Shown here: in pieces, positions 21,250-27,860 of the stretch | Layout of the letters: the number at the start of each line of letters is the position of its first letter | Position numbering within the stretch: the first letter of the stretch is position 1 | Assembly (NCBI GenBank): GCA_902461085.1 | Contig: CABPWH010000018.1 | Coordinates: 1-33,182 of the forward strand | Direction of reading: 5' to 3' | Origin: an uncultured Collinsella sp. | GTDB lineage: Bacteria; Actinomycetota; Coriobacteriia; Coriobacteriales; Coriobacteriaceae | Length of the DNA stretch: 33,182 nucleotides | Notes under the pieces: generated by a model | Database searches by the model: none | The model's input: the letters and a program-made list of their open reading frames with translations, nothing else | Told to the model about the DNA's origin: nothing | Position numbers and translations under genes: made by a program

Positions 21250-22857
21250 ATGGGATCTGATGTGAAGATCGCACGCGCGTTGATCTCGGTTACCGATAAG
21301 ACGGGCGTCGTCGATTTCGCACGGACGCTGGTTGACGACTTTGGCGTCGAGATCATCTCTACGGGCGGCACGGCTCGTGCCATCGAGGACGCGGGCATTC
21401 CCGTAACCCCCATCGAGGAGTTCACGGGCTATCCCGAGATGATGGACGGCCGCGTTAAGACCCTGCACCCCAAGGTTCATGGCGCGCTGCTGGCCCGCCG
21501 CGATTCCGAGCAGCACATGCAGGAGGCGGCTCAGCACGGCATTAAGCTGATCGACCTGGTCGTCGTCAACCTGTACGAGTTCGAGAAGACCGTCGCCAAC
21601 CCCGAGGTCACCTTCGCGGACGCCATCGAGCACATCGACATCGGTGGCCCCTCCATGCTGCGCTCTGCCGCCAAGAACGCCACGAGCGTTACCGTCATTT
21701 CCGACCCGGCCGACTATGATGCCGTCCTGGCCGAGATGCACGAGACCGGTGGCTGCACCACGCTTTCCACCCGTCGTCGCCTGCAGGTGAAGGTCTACCA
21801 GACCACCGCCGCCTACGACACGGCCATCTCCCGCTGGCTCGCCGCCCAGGCAAGCGACGTGGCGGACACCTCTGCCAAGCTCGAGATTTCGCTGGAGAAG
21901 GTCGACGACCTGCGCTATGGCGAGAACCCGCAGCAGAAAGCCACAGTCTATCGCTTTGCCGAGGGCTGCGAGAACACCGCGAGCTCGCAGTTCCCGCTCG
22001 TGGGCTCCAAGCAGATCCAGGGCAAGCCGCTCAGCTACAACAACTATCTGGATGCCGACGCCGCTTGGAACCTGGTCCGCGAGTTCGACGAGCCGGCCTG
22101 CGTAATCCTCAAGCACCAGAACCCCTGCGGTTCCGCCGTTGCCGAGGACATCACGGCTGCCTACGACCGCGCTTTCGCTTGCGATCCCAAGAGCGCCTTT
22201 GGCGGCATCATCGCCTGCAACCGCGAGGTTCCCTTTGATCTGGTTGAACACTTTGCCGATCAGAACAAGCAGTTCGTCGAGGTCATCATCGCCCCGAGCT
22301 ACACTGCCGAGGCGCTCGAGCGCATGGCCAAGCGCCCCAACCTGCGCGTGTTGGCGACCGGCGGCGTGGACCACGGCGCCCAGGTGGAGCTGCGCTCCGT
22401 CGACGGCGGCATGCTGGTGCAGGAGGTCGACCACGTGACCGAGGACCCCGCGACCTTTACGTTCCCCACCGACCGCAAGCCCACCGATGCCGAGATGGCC
22501 GAGCTCGAGTTTGCCTGGAAGGTCTGCAAGGGCGTCAAGTCTAACGCCATCCTGGTCTCCAAGGGCAAGGCCGGCATTGGCATGGGCCCCGGTCAGCCCA
22601 ACCGCGTTGACTCCGCACTGCTGGCCTGCGAGCGTGCCGAGGACTTCTGTGAGCGTGAGGGCGTGGAGAAGGGCGGCTTTGCCTGCGCAAGCGACGCATT
22701 CTTCCCGTTCCGCGACAACGTCGACGTGCTTGCCGCGCACGGCGTGACCTGCATCATCCAGCCCGGCGGCTCCAAGCGCGATGACGAGAGCATTCAGGCC
22801 TGCAACGAGCACAATATTGCTATGGTGTTTACGGGCGCTCGCCACTTCCGCCACTAA
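21250..22857 (+). CDS. purH: PurH, AICAR transformylase / IMP cyclohydrolase
   Basis: Bifunctional enzyme for the last two steps of IMP synthesis: formyl transfer from 10-formyl-THF to AICAR, then ring closure. 535 residues, full length. The N-terminal MGS-like cyclohydrolase domain shows ALISVTDKTGVVDFA, ISTGGTARAIEDAG, GRVKTLHPKVHGALLARR and IDIGGPSMLRSAAKN. The C-terminal transformylase has LRYGENPQQ, the catalytic KHQNPCG segment (~287-293), SAFGGIIA and the final GARHFRH. AGGAGG Shine-Dalgarno. It stands alone, not in a pur cluster. It recycles AICAR released by HisF. Confidence 0.98.
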   Translation: MGSDVKIARALISVTDKTGVVDFARTLVDDFGVEIISTGGTARAIEDAGIPVTPIEEFTGYPEMMDGRVKTLHPKVHGALLARRDSEQHMQEAAQHGIKLIDLVVVNLYEFEKTVANPEVTFADAIEHIDIGGPSMLRSAAKNATSVTVISDPADYDAVLAEMHETGGCTTLSTRRRLQVKVYQTTAAYDTAISRWLAAQASDVADTSAKLEISLEKVDDLRYGENPQQKATVYRFAEGCENTASSQFPLVGSKQIQGKPLSYNNYLDADAAWNLVREFDEPACVILKHQNPCGSAVAEDITAAYDRAFACDPKSAFGGIIACNREVPFDLVEHFADQNKQFVEVIIAPSYTAEALERMAKRPNLRVLATGGVDHGAQVELRSVDGGMLVQEVDHVTEDPATFTFPTDRKPTDAEMAELEFAWKVCKGVKSNAILVSKGKAGIGMGPGQPNRVDSALLACERAEDFCEREGVEKGGFACASDAFFPFRDNVDVLAAHGVTCIIQPGGSKRDDESIQACNEHNIAMVFTGARHFRH

Positions 22858-22886
22858 GTTCCGCTTTGGGACAAAATAATCTCCGC

Positions 22887-22923
22887 AAAAGACGGCTGCT
22901 CCGTTTGGAGGGCCGTCTTTTTG
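22887..22923 (+). terminator. Terminator after purH
   Basis: AAAAGACGGC and GCCGTCTTTTT form a stem around a 15-base loop, with the T-run part of the 3' arm. Confidence 0.9.
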
Positions 22924-22962
22924 GTATAAGAGGACGGAATGACTAACACGAAAGGTATGACC

Positions 22963-23670
22963 ATGCCCCAGATTGATGATGCCGAGCTGTTTGGCAATGC
23001 CGAGGATCAGCGTGCGTACGAGGACTTTTGCGCCAATCAGGAGGCGGTCGAGAAGTTCACGCTCGACAAGCCCGCGCTTGTCTGCCGTTGGCGCATGTCC
23101 AACAAAAAGGTGCCCATGCTCAACCGCCACATTCGCGCACTGTCCGAGCGCCTGGTGCAGGGCGAGCCGCTTACCCATAACATGCTCAGCTGGGCCAAGC
23201 AGCACGTTGAGTGGTCGCTTGCCGAGGGCGATTACACTGCGCACGACGGCGTGCTCATGCTGGTGATCGATGTCAACGGCAATGCCGCCATGACGGTGGG
23301 GGAGTACGAGCCGCTGGCTGACACCTCGGCCAAGGCGCTGCGTGCCCGCTCCGCCGAGGCCCGCTCCGAGGCCGACGAGACCGGCGTGGCGCCTGAGCTG
23401 CTCGCTGCCGTCAACGACGGTGAGCTGGCCTTTGTGGCGCCGGAGGACGAGTGCCTGTGCGGCACGGCGACGCTCATTGAGCAGCTGGCCCAGACCAAGG
23501 GCATCCCGGTCACGCGCGTAGATATTCCCGCGCAGCTCAAGGGTGCCCTGTTCCTGGTGAGCGACGAGCACGGTGTGGTTGCCGCCGCCGACTCCGACGC
23601 CGCCGACTCCGACGCCGCCACGGTCGCCTTCTTCGCCGAAGGCTACGAAAAGCTCCGTGCCCGCCGCTAA
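22963..23670 (+). CDS. Unrecognised protein
   Basis: 235 residues from ATG 22963, chosen because AAAGG lies 7 bases upstream; ATG 22939 (243 residues) is an alternative. TATAAG at 22925 could be the promoter -10, which would leave only a short leader and supports the later start. It is acidic and mostly helical in the first 100 residues (EDQRAYEDFCANQEAVEKF, HIRALSERLVQGEPL). A strand VLMLVIDVNGNAAMTVGEY follows, then a C-terminal alpha/beta part ending LFLVSDEHGVVAAADSDAA, with a small DSDAA duplication. There is a faint resemblance to the large lobe of class IV aminotransferases, but I do not trust it. No signal peptide or membrane segment. Confidence 0.75.
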   Translation: MPQIDDAELFGNAEDQRAYEDFCANQEAVEKFTLDKPALVCRWRMSNKKVPMLNRHIRALSERLVQGEPLTHNMLSWAKQHVEWSLAEGDYTAHDGVLMLVIDVNGNAAMTVGEYEPLADTSAKALRARSAEARSEADETGVAPELLAAVNDGELAFVAPEDECLCGTATLIEQLAQTKGIPVTRVDIPAQLKGALFLVSDEHGVVAAADSDAADSDAATVAFFAEGYEKLRARR

Positions 23671-23853
23671 ATGATGTTTCTGGGACGGGGATTAAAGAAT
23701 CATTTTGGTCCCCGCCACCGCTGCGAGTGCGAGGCGGACAAAACGGCCCCGCTCGCGAACAGTTCTGTCACCTGGCACCGCGCGAGGCGTGTACTCGCGA
23801 CGCCGTGGGCATAATGGTGTGGAAGGTGCAAGTTACGCGAAATGGGAGGACAC

Positions 23854-24525
23854 ATGGCGCTGATCTATGTCGTTGAGGACGACGAGCCCACTCGTCGTGA
23901 GCTTATCGACATCCTTGCCCGCGCCGGGTTTGAGATCGAGGCCTGCGAATCGTTTGAGCACGTCTCGCGCGATATTCTCGCCGCCGCACCCGACCTGGTG
24001 CTGCTCGACCTGACGCTTCCCGTCAAGGACGGCCAGCATATCTGCCACGAGGTTCGCCGCGAATCCGAGGTTCCCATCATCGTCCTCACGTCGCGCACGA
24101 CCGAGATTGACGAGGTCATGGCCATGACGCTCGGCGCGGACGACTTTGTTCCCAAGCCCTATAGCGCCCGTGTGCTCGTGGCGCGCATCAATGCCTTGCT
24201 GCGTCGCACCGCGGCGGCGGGCGAGCGCAGCACGCTCGTCCACAAGGGACTGGAGCTCGACCTCGCACGCTCCATGGTCACCAACACGCAAACGGGCGCC
24301 AGCACCGAGCTCACCAAAAACGAGCTGCGTATCCTCTCGCTGCTTCTGAGCCGCGCGGGCAAGATCGTTTCGCGCTCGGCCATCATGCAGGACCTGTGGG
24401 ACTCCGACGCCTTTGTGGACGACAATACGCTTACCGTCAACATCAACCGCCTGCGCACCACGCTCGAAAAAATCGGCATCAAGGGGTATTTGACAACGCA
24501 CCGCGGCCAGGGCTATTCGGTCTAG
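23854..24525 (+). CDS. OmpR-family response regulator (BceR-like)
   Basis: 223 residues. Receiver with VVEDDE, phospho-acceptor D52 in LLDLTLPVKDG, T79 (VLTSRT) and K101 (VPKPYS). The winged-helix effector has LTKNELRILSLLLSRAGKIV, SRSAIMQDLWDSDAFVDDNT and NRLRTTLEKIG. The DDNTLTVNINRLR form is characteristic of BceR/VanR-like regulators of antimicrobial-peptide responses. GGGAGGACAC fixes ATG 23854, four codons inside the longest frame. The kinase gene follows after 9 bases. Confidence 0.94.
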   Translation: MALIYVVEDDEPTRRELIDILARAGFEIEACESFEHVSRDILAAAPDLVLLDLTLPVKDGQHICHEVRRESEVPIIVLTSRTTEIDEVMAMTLGADDFVPKPYSARVLVARINALLRRTAAAGERSTLVHKGLELDLARSMVTNTQTGASTELTKNELRILSLLLSRAGKIVSRSAIMQDLWDSDAFVDDNTLTVNINRLRTTLEKIGIKGYLTTHRGQGYSV

Positions 24526-24534
24526 GGGCCGGCT

Positions 24535-25578
24535 ATGTCGTTTGGCAAGTTCTTTAAAGATGCGCTGCTTCCCGTCGCCGTGTGGACGTGCGGTGTGCTG
24601 CTGAGCTGCTTTGTGCTGACGGTCGTCGGCGCACCCGTTTCTATCGTGGTCGTGGCGGTTGGCGTGTCCTTTATCTTCGGTATGCTCGGCATCGTGGTCG
24701 AGTACGCTCGCCGTCGCCGTTTTCTGCGTCAGTTGGAGCGCGCGGCCGAGGAGCTCGAGAGTCCCGCATGGGTGCAGGAGATGGTGCAATGCCCGACCTA
24801 TGCCGAGGGCGAGCTCGAGTACGAGGTCTTGCGCCGGGTGGGCAAGGCGGCATGCGATGAGGTGGCCGAAGGCCGGCGTCAGACCGATGACTATCGCGAC
24901 TATATCGAGAGCTGGGTCCACGAGGCCAAGCTGCCCCTGGCGGCGGCCCATCTGATTTTGGAAAACCTGGATGGCAGCGAAGACGACCTGTCGCGTGTGG
25001 ATGACCTGGGTCGCGAGCTGGCTCGCGTGGAGCGCTATATCGACCAGGCGCTGTACTACGCGCGCTCGGAAGTCGTGGAGCGCGACTACTTGATTCGCCG
25101 CTGGGATCTCAAGACCCTGGTGACGGGCGCGATTAAGGCCAACGCGCGCGAGCTCATCGCGGCGCACGTGGCCCCGGTGTGCGAGAACCTCGACTTTGAG
25201 GTCTTTACCGACGAGAAGTGGCTCGAGTTTATTCTGGGCCAGCTCATTCAGAACAGCATTAAACATGCGCGCGCGGATGGCGCAAAGATCGTGTTTTCGG
25301 GTGCGTTGCTGGACGAGGGCCTGGCAAGCGAGCGCATCGAGCTTACCGTCGCGGACAACGGCTGCGGCGTGAGCGCGGCCGACCTGCCGCGCGTGTTCGA
25401 GAAGGGCTTTACCGGCGACAACGGCCGCACCACCAAGCGCGCAACGGGCATCGGTCTCTATCTGGTGGCGCGCCTGTGCTCCAAGATAGGCATCGACGTC
25501 ACCGCGGCATCCGACTCCGGCAAAGGCTTCGTCGTAACATTCGCCTTCTCAACCAACAAGTTCCAATACTTTGAGTAG
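24535..25578 (+). CDS. Sensor histidine kinase (BceS-like, intramembrane-sensing type)
   Basis: 347 residues. Two closely spaced transmembrane helices (~12-33 and 35-56) leave almost no extracytoplasmic loop, the hallmark of intramembrane-sensing kinases that read a partner transporter. The phospho-acceptor histidine is in ESWVHEAKLPLAA (~130), the N box is LIQNSIKHAR, G1 is DNGCGV, and the F/G2 region is VFEKGFTG and TGIGLYLVARLCSKIG. BceS kinases are usually next to a BceAB ABC transporter; none is in this window. It is co-transcribed with the regulator. Confidence 0.92.
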   Translation: MSFGKFFKDALLPVAVWTCGVLLSCFVLTVVGAPVSIVVVAVGVSFIFGMLGIVVEYARRRRFLRQLERAAEELESPAWVQEMVQCPTYAEGELEYEVLRRVGKAACDEVAEGRRQTDDYRDYIESWVHEAKLPLAAAHLILENLDGSEDDLSRVDDLGRELARVERYIDQALYYARSEVVERDYLIRRWDLKTLVTGAIKANARELIAAHVAPVCENLDFEVFTDEKWLEFILGQLIQNSIKHARADGAKIVFSGALLDEGLASERIELTVADNGCGVSAADLPRVFEKGFTGDNGRTTKRATGIGLYLVARLCSKIGIDVTAASDSGKGFVVTFAFSTNKFQYFE

Positions 25579-25661
25579 GCGGGCCGTCTTGCGGCACGGA
25601 CGGCTATGTTCCCGAACGTGAATATAGCCGCAAGGATTTAAATGAATCGCCCCAAACAAAA

Positions 25662-25720
25662 CGTGCCGCCCCAAACGGGGCGGCCGGACGGCCCCCGGGC
25701 GGGCGGGGCGGCACGCCATT
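25662..25720 (+). terminator. Terminator after the BceS-like gene
   Basis: An 11-bp GC stem CGTGCCGCCCC/GGGGCGGCACG encloses a GC-rich loop that can itself pair (CCGGACGGCCCCCGGGCGG), followed by CCATTTTTCT. Confidence 0.8.
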
Positions 25721-25756
25721 TTTCTATCAGACAACTCGTTGAAGTAAGGCTGCGAA

Positions 25757-25849
25757 GGCCGCGGGGCCGGGAGGGGTTTCCTAAGGGCACATCCCGCAGC
25801 CGCAACGCGGCGAGGACGTGCCCGTGGAAACCCCGCAGGCCCCGCGGCC
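25757..25849. other. 93-base multi-step hairpin, possible structured RNA
   Basis: Nested perfect stems: GGCCGCGGGGCC/GGCCCCGCGGCC (12 bp), GGGGTTTCC/GGAAACCCC (9 bp), GGGCAC/GTGCCC (6 bp) and, at the apex, GCCGC/GCGGC (5 bp). Small asymmetric internal loops separate them (4, 3 and larger). It lies between the 3' ends of the BceS-like and usp genes, already served by a terminator at 25662. No ORF fits. Bidirectional terminator or non-coding RNA. Confidence 0.75.
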
Positions 25850-25862
25850 GGTGGGAGCAACG

Positions 25863-26300
25863 CTACTTCACGACCAGAATGTCGCAGTCCGTATTGCGTA
25901 GCAGGAACGTCGAAATCGAGCCCAGGAGCGCATACTTGATCGAGGACAGGCCGCGTGCGCCGCAGAGCACCAGGTCGGGCTTAACCACGTCGAGCATCTC
26001 GTCCTTGAGCGTCTCGCGAATGCGGCCGGCGCGAATCATGACCTCGACCTCGGGAATGTCGGGATTGGCCTTGGCCTCTTCGAGCTGCTTGGCGATGGAG
26101 TTCTTAAATGCCTCCTCTAGGCCGTTGACCAGATCGACCGGATAGGAACCGGCGCTCTCGAGCGCCGTGGAATCGATAACGTGGCCGATAATCAGCTTGG
26201 CGCCGTTGTTCGCGGCGACCTTGATGGCGCGTGCGAGCACAAAATCCTGCTGCTCAGTACCGTCGAGTGAAACAAATACCTTGGTGTAGCCCTCGTTCAT
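25863..26300 (-). CDS. Universal stress protein (UspA family)
   Basis: 145 residues, a single Usp domain of Rossmann-like alpha/beta fold. Near the start, KVFVSLDGTEQQDFVLARAI corresponds to strand 1 and the nucleotide site. The C-terminal signature G-x2-G-x9-G-S is present as GARGLSSIKYALLGSISTF, which predicts an ATP-binding Usp. The ending DCDILVVK is typical. AAGGAGG Shine-Dalgarno. Transcribed away from uppP; the 247-base divergent gap holds no other gene that I can see. Confidence 0.94.
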   Translation of the reverse strand: MNEGYTKVFVSLDGTEQQDFVLARAIKVAANNGAKLIIGHVIDSTALESAGSYPVDLVNGLEEAFKNSIAKQLEEAKANPDIPEVEVMIRAGRIRETLKDEMLDVVKPDLVLCGARGLSSIKYALLGSISTFLLRNTDCDILVVK

Positions 26301-26547
26301 GGTTTCCTCCTTGGTCTATCGCACGGGCGCGGGGCTCGTGCATCGGGCGGGCGCGGGCGCGTTGGCCGCCGGACACTTTATCTTGTTGCAGTTATACCCA
26401 AGGATTTGGGTTTGACCGCTCGCAATTCTGTGAACGGGCGAGTTTTTTGGTAAGGGTAGGCGTAGACGCGCCCGAACGGTTGATAATGGGACATCGCCCG
26501 CACCGTCCGCAGAACAATATCGGCGGGTGTCTAACGAGGGGGTCCCT

Positions 26548-27528
26548 TTGGATATTATCGAGCTTCTAAAATCTGCCTTCATGGGCCTGGTCGAGGGCAT
26601 CACCGAATGGCTGCCTGTTTCGTCGACCGGTCACATGATCTTGGTGGACGAGTTCGTCAAGATGAACGTGAGCGAGACGTTCTGGAATATGTTCCTGGTC
26701 GTGATTCAGCTCGGCGCCATTCTGGCCGTCTGTGTGCTGTTCTTCCATGAGCTCAATCCGTTCTCGCCCAGCAAGGGCAAGGAGGGCCGTCGCGACACCT
26801 GGGTGCTGTGGGGCAAGATTGTGCTCGGCTGCATTCCCGCCGCGGCGATCGGTCTGCCGCTTAACGACTGGATGGAGGAGCATTTCTACAATGCTCCCGT
26901 CGTGGCGCTGGCGCTCATTGTGTACGGCGTGCTGTTTATCGTGATCGAGAACTGGCGCGCGAGCAAGCGCGAGGAAATGGCCGTTGCCGGTTCGTTTGGT
27001 TCGCGTGCTGTGGTGTCGGGTGGACGTCCCGCCGGTGCGCACTTTGCGGCGCCCGCCGCGGCTACCGCTGAGGATGAGGACGATGACGAGAATCTGGACT
27101 TTGGCTCCATCGCCACGCTCGAGGACCTGAGCTGGAAGACTGCGCTGGGTATCGGCTGCTTCCAGGTGCTTTCGCTGGTGCCTGGAACGTCTCGCTCCGG
27201 TTCTACCATCATCGGCGGCCTGCTTTTGGGCTGCACGCGTTCGGTGGCGTCCAAGTTTACGTTCTTCCTGGCCATCCCTGTCATGTTTGGCGCGAGTGCG
27301 CTCAAGCTGGTCAAGTATTTCATCAAGGGCGGTACGTTCGGCGCCAACGAGGTCGCTATCCTGGGCGTGGGTTGCGTTGTGGCCTTTGTGGTGTCGCTCA
27401 TCGCCATCAAGTGGCTCATGGGCTTCGTCCGCCGTCACGACTTCAAGTGCTTCGGTGTTTACCGCATCATCCTGGGCATCGTAGTGCTCGCATACTTCTT
27501 CGTTCTGGAGCCGATGCTCGGCCTCTAA
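26548..27528 (+). CDS. uppP: UppP, undecaprenyl-diphosphate phosphatase (BacA family)
   Basis: Integral membrane enzyme that recycles undecaprenyl diphosphate to the carrier lipid for peptidoglycan synthesis; it confers bacitracin tolerance. Signatures are EGITEWLPVSSTGHMILVDE at the N-terminus and PGTSRSGSTIIGGLLLGC in the second half. The 326 residues exceed the usual ~270 because a ~55-residue hydrophilic insertion rich in Ala, Gly and Asp/Glu (EDEDDDENLDFG) follows the fourth helix. The start is probably TTG 26548, five bases after GAGGGGG; GTG 26527 is the longer alternative. Confidence 0.95.
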   Translation: MDIIELLKSAFMGLVEGITEWLPVSSTGHMILVDEFVKMNVSETFWNMFLVVIQLGAILAVCVLFFHELNPFSPSKGKEGRRDTWVLWGKIVLGCIPAAAIGLPLNDWMEEHFYNAPVVALALIVYGVLFIVIENWRASKREEMAVAGSFGSRAVVSGGRPAGAHFAAPAAATAEDEDDDENLDFGSIATLEDLSWKTALGIGCFQVLSLVPGTSRSGSTIIGGLLLGCTRSVASKFTFFLAIPVMFGASALKLVKYFIKGGTFGANEVAILGVGCVVAFVVSLIAIKWLMGFVRRHDFKCFGVYRIILGIVVLAYFFVLEPMLGL

Positions 27529-27572
27529 CTTAGTCGACGCTGCGCGGCGGCCAGGGCGACAACTTGTCATTC

Positions 27573-27616
27573 AAAGGGGGTGGCATGACCAAAAGGTCTA
27601 TGCCGCCCCCTTTTCA
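27573..27616 (+). terminator. Terminator after uppP
   Basis: A long hairpin AAAGGGGGTGGCAT-GACC-AAAA-GGTC-TATGCCGCCCCCTTTT with one bulge. Its core GGCATGACC..AAGGTCTATGCC recurs in the terminator at 30795. Confidence 0.92.
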
Positions 27617-27689
27617 TGCCAATTTGTTCGCCCTGACCGTCGCTCGCTGCTGCTGCCATGACATCGGCGGTTTCGTGATTGTCAATAGA

Positions 27690-27722
27690 TTGGTGCAGAC
27701 TAACCTGACCCCATTGCACCAA
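27690..27722. promoter_or_regulatory. Possible operator dyad upstream of the PcrA gene
   Basis: TTGGTGCA and TGCACCAA, 17 bases apart, lie ~170 bases before the pcrA start and ~50 bases before its candidate promoter. It is the only notable structure in the 332-base gap apart from the uppP terminator. Confidence 0.3.
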
Positions 27723-27768
27723 ATCCGCTGGGCGGGCCTGACGGTGGCGCACGGAGTCGTGGTGTGAT

Positions 27769-27799
27769 TTGCGTCGGTGTCCGCGCGGCTCGGTATACT
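27769..27799 (+). promoter_or_regulatory. Candidate promoter of the PcrA gene
   Basis: TTGCGT and TATACT (27794-27799) with 19 bases between, slightly longer than ideal, about 60 bases upstream of the ATG. Confidence 0.35.
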
Positions 27800-27860
27800 G
27801 GTACGGCTCAAACTATGGCGCCGCCCGCAGGCGCGCCGTCCGTCAGATGAGGAGTCGCCC

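Noticed and set aside
21205..23571. 788-residue minus-strand ORF opposite purH and the next gene
   Set aside because: Antisense shadow across two plus-strand genes and a terminator; no family motif.
23833..25266. 477-residue minus-strand ORF opposite the BceRS-like genes
   Set aside because: Antisense shadow; frame openness follows from GC-rich codon use.
26566..27570. 334-residue minus-strand ORF opposite uppP
   Set aside because: Antisense shadow of a conserved membrane protein gene, running into its terminator.
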